Source: Podospora bellae-mahoneyi (Eukaryota > Ascomycota > Sordariomycetes > Sordariales > Podosporaceae). Taken from it: 64,000 nucleotides of DNA. Of this stretch, positions 11,020 to 21,388 are shown piece by piece. The stretch covers positions 1,488,001-1,552,000 of the forward strand of contig NC_085884.1 in assembly GCF_035222275.1 (NCBI RefSeq), written 5' to 3'. The notes beneath the pieces were generated by a model. It was not told where the DNA came from. It saw only the letters and a list, made by a program, of their open reading frames with translations, and made no database searches. Position numbers and translations under genes: made by a program. Position 1 is the stretch's first letter, and every line of letters begins with the position of its first letter.

Positions 11020-11549
11020 ATTCAATTCACCACCGCCCTCCTCCTTGCCCTCCAGGCCACCTTCGCCCTCACCAGCTCCGCCCCCGCCCCCGCGGCCGAC
11101 CTTTCCACCGCCCAACTCGAAGCCGAGTGCGGCAGTCTCCACGCCAACACCTACAACGAGACCGCTCTCCCCTCCGACGTTGATCCAGCCCAGATCCGTC
11201 ACTGGTAAGTGATCTCTTTCCCCTACCTAACCGAGCGGTTTGCTAACTGCAGACAAAAAAGCGTCGAAACCCCTCCGGCACCGCCACCGAGGAAAACACC
11301 CTCGGCAAACGCGACTGCGTCCCGGGCAGCGCGGCCCAGTACGGCTGCGGCAGGGGCGGGTACTGCTGGAGGCGCTGCGGCGGGAGCGGGGGCTCGTGGT
11401 GCTGGCAGGCGGTGAACAACGGCTGAGGTGACTGGATCAAGTGCACTGCGAACAGCCAGTGTGCTCCGAAAAGCGGGTGGGGGTGTGGTCAGAGCGAGGG
11501 GGATTGTAATGCTTGCGGGTGCTCTTGCACGGGTGGTTTGCCTTTCTAG
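11020..11549 (+). pseudogene. Dead small cysteine-rich secreted protein gene
   Basis: The expected start codon reads ATT instead of ATG. The frame then gives a normal signal peptide (QFTTALLLALQATFALTSS) and a pro-region ending PSDVDPAQIRHW at a GTAAGT donor. After an AG at 11252 the continuation is CVPGSAAQYGCGRGGYCWRRC, then SWCWQAVNNG, a TGA, GDWIKCTANSQCAP and a terminal ACGCSC-like segment (NACGCSC). This cysteine layout (Y-x-C-x3-G-Y-C-W-R-x-C, W-C-W, N-x-G-D-W-x-x-C, CGCSC) is one I associate with small secreted proteins of plant-associated and saprotrophic sordariomycetes. Besides the lost start there is an in-frame stop in the cysteine domain (compatible with CGA or GGA to TGA), and the exon phases no longer match. 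Three independent lesions make a functional product unlikely. Function of the family is unknown to me; antimicrobial or effector roles are guesses. Confidence 0.65.
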
Positions 11550-13504
11550 ATGATGAGTTGGCAGAGGAGACGGCTCAGTAGGGGTTGAATAGGATAAGGA
11601 GACGGGAAAGACATTGGAAGGTCAAAAGCAACAATGATGGATCGCTTCCAAGGGGTTAAAAGTGGTGTGAACAGTAGCTAGGTACCTAGTTTTGTCTTTC
11701 TCTAATTCATCACCGACACACAGAATTGAAAATTTGGATAAACATCGTCGGTGTATGCACGTAACCCTATCGGTTGGTCTCGTAGCTCATAATCATTGAC
11801 GTATCCCTTCCCCTTCCTCTCATTCCCAACTACCCACCTACCTAAGTAAAAGACATAAACAACCACCTCATTCCCAACAAGGACAACAGAATATTAACCA
11901 CCCACCACCCTCCCTCTTTTTCCCATAAAAACAGGACAGAAACCCAACCCGCAACCCCCAGCCTCTCCCCACGTCCTCACCAAGCTAATCAAACCTCCCC
12001 CAATAAGGACACCCACCCACAGCACAGGGGTATTTATTCGACACAACCTCTTCAACCCTGCCATTCACACCACCACACTCGACATCTTCTTTTTTTATCT
12101 TTAAGTCAGCAACCTGATTCCAAACCATGAAAAAACAAGATAGACACAAACATACCGCAGCTCTCACACAAACTCGTAATCCTATGCCCGCAGCGGTGGT
12201 GAATGATGATTCTAAGGGTGCACATTCTCCCAGGGTAGGTAGTAGTAGGTATTTTACACTTGCGTCCTGTGATCTGCCAAAACAACAAGACAGATCAACT
12301 TTTCTATACGTAGGTAGGTAGGTTGGGATAAAGATATCTGATAAGGTAGGTAAGCAAAGATTTGCTGTCGTCTCTATTTCCAAGTTCCGGACTTGATGAC
12401 ACGGTAACTGAGCCGCAAAAAGCAGATGAGGTAAGTGGCAGTCGTCGAATGTGGAAACTTTTTTTTTCTTCTTTTTGCTGCTGCCGCACTCGCAAAGAGC
12501 TAATGCGGGCACAAGCCGGACACGGGGGGGTGGTGGAACTGACAAGTGGTTCAAGAAAGTTGTGGAAAGAGTCAAAGTCGTGAAGAAAGAAGGGGCCAAG
12601 GTGGGCATGCCTCTGCTTTTAACTTCGTGGCGTAGGACCCCATAGTCGAAAGAAGACTAATCATACCTACCCAGGGTTTTGATAACACGCCTTATTCAAC
12701 ATAGTCATCCTCCATGGCCAGCAGTAGGTATGTATGGCTCACCACTTCCCTCCCAACACCAACACCATCACCAAACCACATGCCAGGTCCTAGTCACACA
12801 CAAACACACACACACACACAACTTGACCATACCCCTCACATCTCTCATCCGCTGCTCCACCCGTTTCATTCCCCCCTCAATGCTATAACGTCTGTGCCAT
12901 CGATATCGGACAGGTGGGTAGGTTTGTAACAGTTCCTCATTATACCCCTTCCCGACTCCCGAGGTGCCGACATGACAGAGTCGTCTGTGCAAGAACTACT
13001 ATTACTTTGTAACGAGGCGTTGCGGGTAGATAACCTAGTAGCGATGAACACCTATCATCACTAGCATACATTGCTATTTGACAGTTCTCCTCGAGCTGGG
13101 GCGACGATGAAGACCATAGGTACCCAGGCAGATCCCCACGGGCCATCCATTCATACAGCCCGCGCTCATCCAGGTAGCCATCCACTTGTGTCCGATAAAC
13201 GCCATACCAAACCCTTCGTATACACCCTCCCCCTAAAATATTGAAACCACCCAAAAGCACTCCTAAGAAACTGGTCAACTGACTCCCTTTTCAGCACTCA
13301 AATTTACTCGCTCAAAAGATAATTACCTTCCCACATACCCGTTCGATAACATTAATGCCATCCCATGTCCCAGGCCGTCTGGTGTAAATCCGAAACCTTG
13401 TCCCGCCCGCTTCTGATCTGTGGCCTTTTCGTCTGTCGTCAACATCATACTAAAGTGGACCCAATGTTCGGATACCTCAAGATCCGAAACAAAACAAGGC
13501 GACA
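11550..13504. other. Intergenic region rich in TAGG/CCTA motifs
   Basis: About 2 kb without a convincing gene. It has many short tandem TAGG or CCTA repeats (near 11830, 12235, 12310, 12345 and 12910) and a (CA)n stretch near 12801. The end at about 13300-13500 is the 3' flank of the kinase gene on the other strand. Confidence 0.5.
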
Positions 13505-15928
13505 TCACAACCAACCCTCCCATTCTTCATCACCCCTCCTCACAATCGGCACCGCCGCCGCACAAAGGACCGCAGCACGGGACGCAACCCATAACACAAC
13601 AAAGTGCGCCCCGAGCAACACCCAACTCCTCCTCCATCCTACCATCCAGCCCGAGTTCCTTACACCACCACCAACCGGGTGCACAACCCTCGGACTACCA
13701 TCAGGACCAACCCTAATAACAACAGGACTACCACCCCCATCATCAGCTCCCCCTCCCTCCCCCCCAACAACCCCACCCCCATCTCCCTCCCTATCCCCCA
13801 TCCCCCGGCTAAGCCCAACCAAATCCACCGTCGCCATCCCCACCAACAACCCCATCACCACCACAGAAGAACTGTAAGGCCAACAAACCCAACTCAGACT
13901 CACCATCTTCCCTACAAACACCCCCACCCTCAGCAAAACCTCATTCTCCCCCCCCCATCTCCTCACCCTCCACTGCGCCAGCACAGCCCCATTCCTCACC
14001 CTCTCCAGCGCAGTAGTAGGCGGCGGCATCAACAAAGGCGTGGTAATGCTCGCCGCCGCCGCCTCCCCCTCCGGCGAATCATCCTCACTCCTCCTGCCCC
14101 CCAAAGTCAACTCCCCTCCCGACCCTCTATGCCTCGGAGCCCTCATCATCCTCTTCTGCAAAAGTGAAACCGCCGAAGTCTGCGAAACAGCAGCAAAATC
14201 ATCCTCCTCCGTAAGAGAATTCACCCTCGCCTGCTTCGTCCCCTCCGGCCTCATCAGACCCGGCTCCTCCAAATTCTGAATCCTATGCCCCCCCATCCCG
14301 TCCGAGTTGTTCCTCCCCCCACGCATCCCGTTCACCCCATCCAACGGCATCTCCCCCTTCATCGCACCAAGCACCTCGTTAGCAGTAGGCCGCTCGAGCG
14401 GATTAACCGCCAGAAGCTTCTGAAGTAACTGATACAGCTTGTGCGGCAGATCCGGCCGCTCCCTCCGCTCATCGTGAAACCCCTTCCAGTCCGTAATCTC
14501 GGCGCGGAGCTGGTCGATATCCTCCAACTCCTCATTCACCGCGTTGGCAAAGTGGTAGGGTAACCTGCCAAAGCACATGAAATACAGAATCATCCCCAAC
14601 GAAAAGATGTCTGACTTGGTGGTAAAGTTTCCGTACCTCCCCGTGACATCCTTTTTGAGAACCTCCGGCGCGCAGTACGAGATCGTACCCGTCGAACCGG
14701 TCGACTTACGAACCGCATGTTCCGGTTGGACTTCCCCAAAGTCGCTAATCAGGCAAACCAAATGAGCCCCCTCGCGATGCAGTAGACAGTTACTAGGTTT
14801 CAGGTCGCGGTGGATGTAGTTTGCAGCATGCAGATAGGCCAAGCCGGACGTAATATCCTTGAAGAGCGAGTAAATCTCCTCAGGGGGCAAGCGACGCTGC
14901 ATCTTGGGACGTTCTGTCTGGCCTTTGGAGCGACGGCGCATCTGGGCCTTGAGCTGCTCCTTCGTGGCCTCCCTCGGCATGTCGCCAATGACGTAGTGCA
15001 GCAGATCGCCGCCATTGCAGTATTGCTGCAGGATGAATGCGCACGCAACTACAGGCGCAAACTGGCTGGTCTGATAGTCCTCAAGCCAGACGTGCCGGTA
15101 GGAGACAAGGTTGGGATGGGAGAGCTTCGCAAGCAGCTCAACCTCTACCAACACCTTTTCAAGCCAGGCGTGGTCATCTCCCACTGGCACCCTTTTGCAG
15201 GCAAACTCTCCCAGAAAGCAGCCGTCAATCTCGTGCCGCACAAGCAAGACAACACCCTTGCCGCCTCGGCCAAGCTCTCGCTCCTCGATAAAGAAAGTAT
15301 TAAAGTAATTCGGGCTGAACGCCTCTCGTCGAATGCGGCCGCCGCCCTGGTGAGGCGCCGGTGAGCTCCTCACAGACTCGGCGTCTTGCCGTCCAAGCTC
15401 GCTCCCGTCTTCATCAGATACCGAGGCCGGAAACGGTTCGACCAACCGCCGGATAGGACTCGACGGTGGCGGGAGAGGCTGCGTGTGGTTCCGTCGATAC
15501 TGGCCGGCGCGCAGCATGCGGAAGTAATCGGGATTGACGTAGGTTTCATGGCTCGTTGCGGGCTCAAAGCGCCTCTCTGGGGATGATGTTCGCAGGCTTT
15601 GGTGGCAGGTGGGACATTTTGTCAGTTCGAGGCCGCGGATCTCGAGACGCTGGGAGGTGGGGTCGCGGACGACGATGGAGTTGTGGTGACGGCTGCGCAG
15701 GAATGTTTATCAGTCTTTGTGTGTTTTTTTCCAGAGTCGCGAGGCATGGAGCTTGACGGAGAAAAGTGTTCAAGAGAGCAATGAGACACATTGCAGTAGG
15801 TGATGCTGTCGTGGGGGTGACGGGAGTCCCAGTGGCATGCATGGACTGCCCCCAGATGGTGTTGGTGGGGGAGTGACGTACAGAACAATCTCGCGACCTT
15901 CGCGCTCGTGGTAGGGAACAAGGGACAT
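13505..15928 (-). CDS. IKS1: Iks1-family serine/threonine protein kinase
   Basis: Two exons on the minus strand, 15928-15882 and 15692-13505, giving 744 residues. The first exon (SLVPYHEREGREIVL) joins to RHHNSIVVRDPTSQRLEIRG through a GTACGT...CAG intron, as in filamentous-fungal Iks1 proteins. A CPTC motif at about residues 40-43 may bind zinc. The kinase domain (about 150-465) has the glycine loop GRGGKGVV, lysine in FACKR, HRDLKPSN, DFGEV and YCAPEVL, so it should be active. Residues after about 470 are low complexity, followed by two hydrophobic segments (VVVMGLLVGMATVDLV and LLGAHFVVLWVASRAAVL) that look membrane-embedded. Yeast IKS1 is a poorly understood kinase whose expression rises on haploid cell-wall or thermal challenge; the role here is unproven. 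The C-terminal third is G-rich in coding sense and may be less reliably modelled. Confidence 0.87.
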
Positions 15929-16461
15929 GGCTGATGTGGACGGGGTGGAAATGGTATGGATATCCTCAGGATATGATCCCAGAGTAAAGATGTCCCATGC
16001 TGGTCTCGATATGACGATGCGCTTGCTCTCTTCTCTTTGTTTTGAGAAGGATGCGAGATGGAGTTTCGATGTTTTCGTTGTTGCGGTGACAGGGGCGCTG
16101 GTGAATGATTGCCGGGGTTGAGCTCAACGGCGGAGGGCTTGGTCCGGGGTTTTTAGCGCATCGAACCACTGCAGCCAGGTCTTGGCAGCAACGGCTCCCC
16201 ATTGAAGCTTCCTACACATCATCTCCGGGAACTATCTCCTGTTAGATTCCCGAGATGCATCGTGTTACAGCCACATACATGCCCCATCTCTCTCAACCTC
16301 ACTCTACATTGGATGCCGCTCACCTGCAAACCATCCGCCGCCAGCACCACAAACATATCACGATCCAACACGTCGATGTGTGATACCATCTCGCATTGAT
16401 TAGTCAACCAGCATATCTCGGGATAACTGCCCCCCCACGCTGACCCTCAGCAACTAGCACC
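15929..16461. other. Intergenic region upstream of the kinase
   Basis: Promoter side of the minus-strand kinase gene and 3' flank of the permease gene. No feature beyond that is recognised. Confidence 0.45.
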
Positions 16462-17821
16462 CTATACTATTGCTCTTGTCGTGCTGTTCCCAGGAGGCCT
16501 AAACCCCACCCCCTTCGTCTCACTCCCCGGACCAAAATCTGGTTCACCACCCAAAGACCCAAGCACATCACCAATATAATTGCAAGGCTTAATCCCCTTG
16601 TCAAAAACCGCCCCCCAATCCTTCAGAATCCCATTCACAATCTCAATCCCCGCAAGATAGAGATTCTGAATCGCAACCTCGAAGCCATTCTGCTTGAGAA
16701 CAAGCAAATGCTCATAGGCAGTGACGTTAGGAGGAGGACGATCAAAGTTAGACCCTGTAACAAACACAACCTCATCAGCCGAGCTTCTCTCACCAAAACA
16801 AAACAAAACAAAACAAAAAAACCTCACCAGTCCTCATAACAACAACCCTCGAAAAGTCCACAACCCCATAAACCGCCATCCTCACCAACGAACCCAGCAC
16901 CGCATTATCCTCCTGCGCCGTCATGCAGTACCTCCCCGTCCCATTCGTCCAAACCCCCGTCGTCCTCTCAAACGCCTCGCTCAGCAACGTCCCCGAGTAA
17001 TAAACATCGCTCGTGACAGTATCACACTTGACCACCTCTGGCCCGCTCGACGCCTTGGCAAAAATCTTCCCCTCCGGCTTATACCTCGCCCGGTACTTCT
17101 TCGAGTCCTCGTTATCGCTCAAATTCGCCCTGACGGCATAGTTAAACGCCGCGTCCCGCAGCGCGTTGCTCACCTCAAACACTTCTGTCCCGTACAGAAT
17201 CTTGGGATACTCCTCCGGCTGCGTGGTGCCATAAGCAACATACCCCGTCGTGAAGTTGTCTGGCATCTCCCGGGCGTCGAATTCGTATTGGAGGGCTACT
17301 TGGACAGTGTACCGCGCCAGGGCTACGCCGCCGATGGTGGAGTACTTTGGGTTTGCGCCTGCTATGCCGGCTAGGAGGAAGTATGTCTTTGTGAGGTTGA
17401 ACTTGGGGGAGAGGAGGAGGGCCATGGCCGACGAGGCGGCGTTGATTTCGCCTTCGCAGGTGGTCACCTGGCAGACTTGGAGGTCTTCTCTGCAGTGAAC
17501 GTGGGGGTATCGTGGGGAGAGGCCGGGGATGGTGATGTTGACGGCCAGGAGGTTGCCGTGGCTGCTGGGGGGCATGTTGTCGTACCAGACTTGGGCTTCG
17601 GGGGCGAACTGGACTGCGGGTTAGCTTTGGTGAAGTTGGGTTGTGGGGTAGGTACTTGCCATGCTGACGATCATGATCTTGGGGGTGATTTTCCCATCAG
17701 GTCTCGGCTCAGGAGGGCTGTTTGCGATGCTGCCATTCCTCGGAGGAGTAGCAGCGGCCAAGCCAAGCTGGCCACCGCGCAAGGCCAGAAATGAGGCGAA
17801 CGCGCACGGCATGAAGCGCAT
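16462..17821 (-). CDS. Purine nucleoside permease (NUP family)
   Basis: Three exons, 17821-17660, 17608-16828 and 16754-16462, giving 411 residues. Family marks run through it: PKIMIVSM/FAPEAQVWYDN at the first splice join, then GLSPRYPHVHC, LAGIAGANPKY, ARYTVQVALQYEFDAREMP, GTEVFEVS, CDTVTSDVYYSG, CMTAQEDNA and a C-terminal IKPCNYIGDVLGS. NUP proteins resemble nucleoside phosphorylases in fold and were described in Candida as nucleoside transport proteins. An N-terminal hydrophobic stretch (CAFASFLALRGGQLGLAAA) may be a signal peptide. Intron 1 (17609-17659) has a GC donor (GCAAGT) and CAG acceptor; only this choice restores MFAPEA in frame. Intron 2 is GTGAGG...CAG. The 3' half is G-rich. 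Confidence 0.88.
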
Positions 17822-19524
17822 ATCGACCGTTGACAGGGTTGGCTCAGGGGGAGGCCCCGGTCTTTTCTTTGTATCACCCTCGAGAAGCTTTCGCTTCGTT
17901 GTGGAGGTGAGAGGGATGGAGGGAGGTGGTCGACAGATTGACCTGAACGAGGGTAGGTGCAGCGAGTTAAATGAAATGACTTGTTCTGCAGTCATCCCTC
18001 CGAGACAAGCAAGAAAGCCCGGGAAGAAGAATTCTTTTTGTCTTTTTCATGGTGAGGCGTTCTTGTGTCAAACTCGATGTCGGGCCTGTGCCTGCCCGCC
18101 CGTGGCAGCTGATCAAGACTAGTGAATATCTCCGCGTGAGTGACTCCGTCCCAGATATCATCAGCTGGGGGGAGTAGAGTTTGTGGGACCGAGTAGGGAA
18201 TTGAGATGATTTCGCCATTTGTTGAGGAGAAGGTGAAGAAATGCTAGTTGCTCTTGCTCCTTTGTAGGTAGAAGAGCATGTACAAACCAGCTGGTAGGGT
18301 GAAGTCCAAGAGTGAATATTGTCCGCCACCGGCATCGCTTTTCCCCACCTCCTGGGAACTTCTCACATATCGATTTCTCGTGCGATTCGATTCCGCTGCC
18401 GCTGTGACATCCGGATAGAATTCCCTTGGCTTATATCGAATGCATTGCATTCTTCTTGTGAATGTGTAACCAACGATCTCGAGAGGTAAACGAGACATGC
18501 AGTGGTTCCTGCCACGATCGTTCCGTGTACTACGGCCTGTCAAGCCGTCTCTCTGCCAGAGTTTCCATTGGGTGCCGAACGAGTTTGTCTCAGGTTCTCA
18601 GACGTCAACTAAGCTTGGTTGAAGTTGCCTCAGACAAAACTATTGTTTTTTTTTGGTTTTTTTTTATCTCGGCTATCATTACCGATGTCAGCTGGAAAGG
18701 AATCTCTAGCTTGTAACCCACAAAGTCACCGAGGTCAAGCCAGCAACGCAAGTTTGAGCGTCCAGTGCCGTGCGTTGCTCTAGACAGTATCTTGTTTTGT
18801 CAGACCACAGACCAACTGTGTTCGCATCAACCCCGGGAGGACATGAATACAGCAACCATGATACGTGCGCTTCGCAGTTTCTATTTTTGCTTTTCGTCAT
18901 CAAAAACCTGCGCAAGCTCATATACCCGTACACGTGGCGGTGGAGCTCAACGAAACCTCAGAGGAGCGCTTCCGGCCTTGTTGAACCCATTCCCAGGGAC
19001 GCGGCGCGAGGGAACGGTTCGGGACGAGTGGTTCGCGTGTGAGCTAGAGGTTAGCCAGCCCTGGTTCGGCCAGTGAAGTGGCTGGTGTATTTACCCGGCT
19101 TAAGTGATTTTGCTACAATAAAGAGGGGTTCCTGGCCAAAACACAGGCCAGAACTGTCTTGGCCCTTCGGATTGATGTTGAAGAAGCTATTTTTCTGCTG
19201 TTCGAGACAACAAAACAGCTGGTCATGGTGGCGGTGTAGCTACCGAGTGTTAGCTCCGGCCTCGAGAGCGCCGCTGACTTGCAGCTCCGATAGTGAAAAT
19301 GCATCATCGTCGTTGCGTCGATGGTGATCTGGGTGTCATGGGCGAAATTGTGGATAAATTGATGGCCGGTGGAAGGAAAGTTATGAAGGAGCTGCTTTCC
19401 AGTTCCCCGGGTGGAAAGGGGATGGCAGTGAGGTGTATTTATTGACGTGGTTTGCCCGTTTGATGATGTGATCTGTACTCTTGTCTTTTAATAACAACGA
19501 CTTCTCTCCGTCGCCAGAAAAAAA
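17822..19524. other. Intergenic region
   Basis: About 1.7 kb with no supported gene on either strand: short frames without domains, and a T-rich tract at about 18640-18670. The last 100 nt lead into the small secreted protein gene. Confidence 0.5.
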
Positions 19525-19875
19525 ATGAAGTTCTCTCTCGCTCTCATCACAGTTGGTCTGTTCGGTGGTGCGCTTGCACAGCAAGGGGTCCAGTGCCCAG
19601 GAAGCTGGTATCTTCAGCCAGATGACTGCATGTGTATGAACAGCAGGGAGGGATATCTGCTCAAGACACAGACGTTGGATTGCTGCAAGAAGCTGGGGTA
19701 CAAGACTTATAACAACGTGAGTACCTGACATATACAGCCAGACGGGCATGTGATGGAGGCTGACACGCTGACGCTCGGCATATAGATCTGCGCCGTGGAC
19801 AGAAACAAGCGCCAGACGTTCAAGGACTGTTGCAAGGATCTCAACCAGGAGAGCGTCATTGGCCATTGCCGTTGA
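19525..19875 (+). CDS. Small secreted cysteine-rich protein
   Basis: Two exons, 19525-19716 and 19786-19875, joined in phase 0 through GTGAGT...TAG; product 93 residues. A signal peptide (MKFSLALITVGLFGGALA) precedes a mature chain of about 75 residues with nine cysteines in the pattern C-x10-C-x-C-x14-CC-x10-C-x12-CC-x11-C, including two CC pairs (LDCCKKLGY and KDCCKDLNQ). The two DCCK-x-L blocks suggest an internal duplication of a short helical unit. Small size, secretion and cysteine richness fit effector-like or antimicrobial proteins, but I recognise no family and the odd cysteine number leaves one free or dimerising. The start follows an A-rich AAAAAAATG context. The only upstream alternative has no signal peptide. 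Confidence 0.8.
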
Positions 19876-20457
19876 GGTTGAGAAGGTTAAGACTTAAGAG
19901 GGCGATCGGTGGAATTTGGGGAAGGCCATCATCCATGCCGCCATGTTGACTTGGCTTGAAGCCTCGAGGTTGAATGGCGTTTGAGGCTGATGGGGGTGAG
20001 AAGTGGCCGCGGGTGAAACGTTCAAGGAGGTCTCCGATTGGAATTGTGTGTAATTGGATGAAATCATGAAGTTATGAGAAACGTGAAAAAGAAAGACTGA
20101 GAAATAAGATAAATCAAAGAGTTGCGCATATCTGAAGAAGTAAGAATTGGAGATATCTTTGATGTTGGTTTCCCGAGAGTGGCCCGTGCACATAGATGTG
20201 GGCCCGACGCGCTAGAATGCACGAATGTTTCTTCTCCAAGAGCTTCTCCAATGAAGAATTGCAGGGCAGCCATGCTTCCAACCTGATTGATCGCCTACAA
20301 AGCACCAGTTGCCCACCCCCCGGCTCCGTTTCTCTGTTTCTGTTATTGTTGGTTCCCCTGGCTTGTGTTCTCAGTCATGTCAATCATGGTGACCTGACCT
20401 TTCCCACAGTCGTCGCCTTCGGCCGTATCCCACCACTCGAATATCCAGCCTTGCGTC
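19876..20457. other. Intergenic region
   Basis: Nothing recognised except flanking UTRs. Its composition is AT-richer than that of its neighbours around 20040-20150. Confidence 0.45.
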
Positions 20458-20990
20458 ATGGCTCCTCCAAAGCTCAACGGGCAGCTCCCGTACCAAAGCT
20501 GCAGACGATTGTTTCAGCAACAAGCTCTGTCGAGACGAACCTTTACGACATCTTCCCCATCCTTCTCGGACGTGCCCAAGCAGACGTCGAGATTCGCGAA
20601 AAAGACAGAAACCCAGGTCCCTCCCGTCAACCAAACCCAGCCGAAGCCGAATGTTGTGGTAAACCCACCAGCCGCACCGACGACCGTGCCGAAACCGTCT
20701 GCTGTGCGCCGCCCTGGCGTTGGGACACCTACAATGAAGCCAAAGCAGCCGGTGGACATCAACAGCAAGGAGTACAAGCGTGTGGCGAGAAAGGTCACGA
20801 GCCTCATGGTTGCGCTGCCCTTCTTGATTGTCACATCGTACTACCTCTGGGACCGACGTAGGTCTCAGCCCATCAGATATGTCGTGATACTGTTGTTGAC
20901 TCTTCTTCCCAAGTCTCTCTTGGCAGGCCAGTCCCTCCTCCGTCCGATGATGCCTCCTCCGCTCCGTCCTCTGAACCCAAGAAAGCGTAG
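20458..20990 (+). CDS. Small mitochondrial membrane protein, unknown function
   Basis: Two exons, 20458-20857 and 20914-20990, giving 158 residues. The acceptor at 20913 (CCCAAG) is chosen because it alone gives the ending YYLWDR/LSLGRPVPPP and a short Ser/Pro/Lys tail before TAG. The later CAG gives an overlong basic tail. Residues 1-40 are basic and hydroxylated (RRLFQQQALSRRTFTTSS), a typical mitochondrial presequence. A Pro-rich linker follows, then DINSKEYKRVARKVTSLMVALPFLIVTSYYLWDRL, with one transmembrane helix at about 115-131. This layout is common among small inner-membrane proteins conserved across Pezizomycotina. No enzymatic motif is present and I do not assign a complex. Confidence 0.78.
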
Positions 20991-21298
20991 CGTTGTGATC
21001 GACCAGCCGAATGAATGCGTTCAAACACTCTCCAGCAGGTTATTCCCTGCGTGTCAGCAACAAAAACGTGGCATCCAGTGGGCTTCCGTTTGTTGCAGGA
21101 TGCTCCTTCTTTGGTCGTCGTTGTCAAATATCAGCTCAAAGATGGCTCTCAATGCAAACCCAGGATTGCCGAACAGAATCCTAGAAAACACTTTTGGATT
21201 CTCATCATTTTTACTGCCTCCCGACTTCTTCTTGGTCCGGCCCCCACTCTCAAGGTCGGCCACCTCCGTCATCAGTCCATGAAATGTTGTCCAGAACA

Positions 21299-21388
<90 letters not shown>

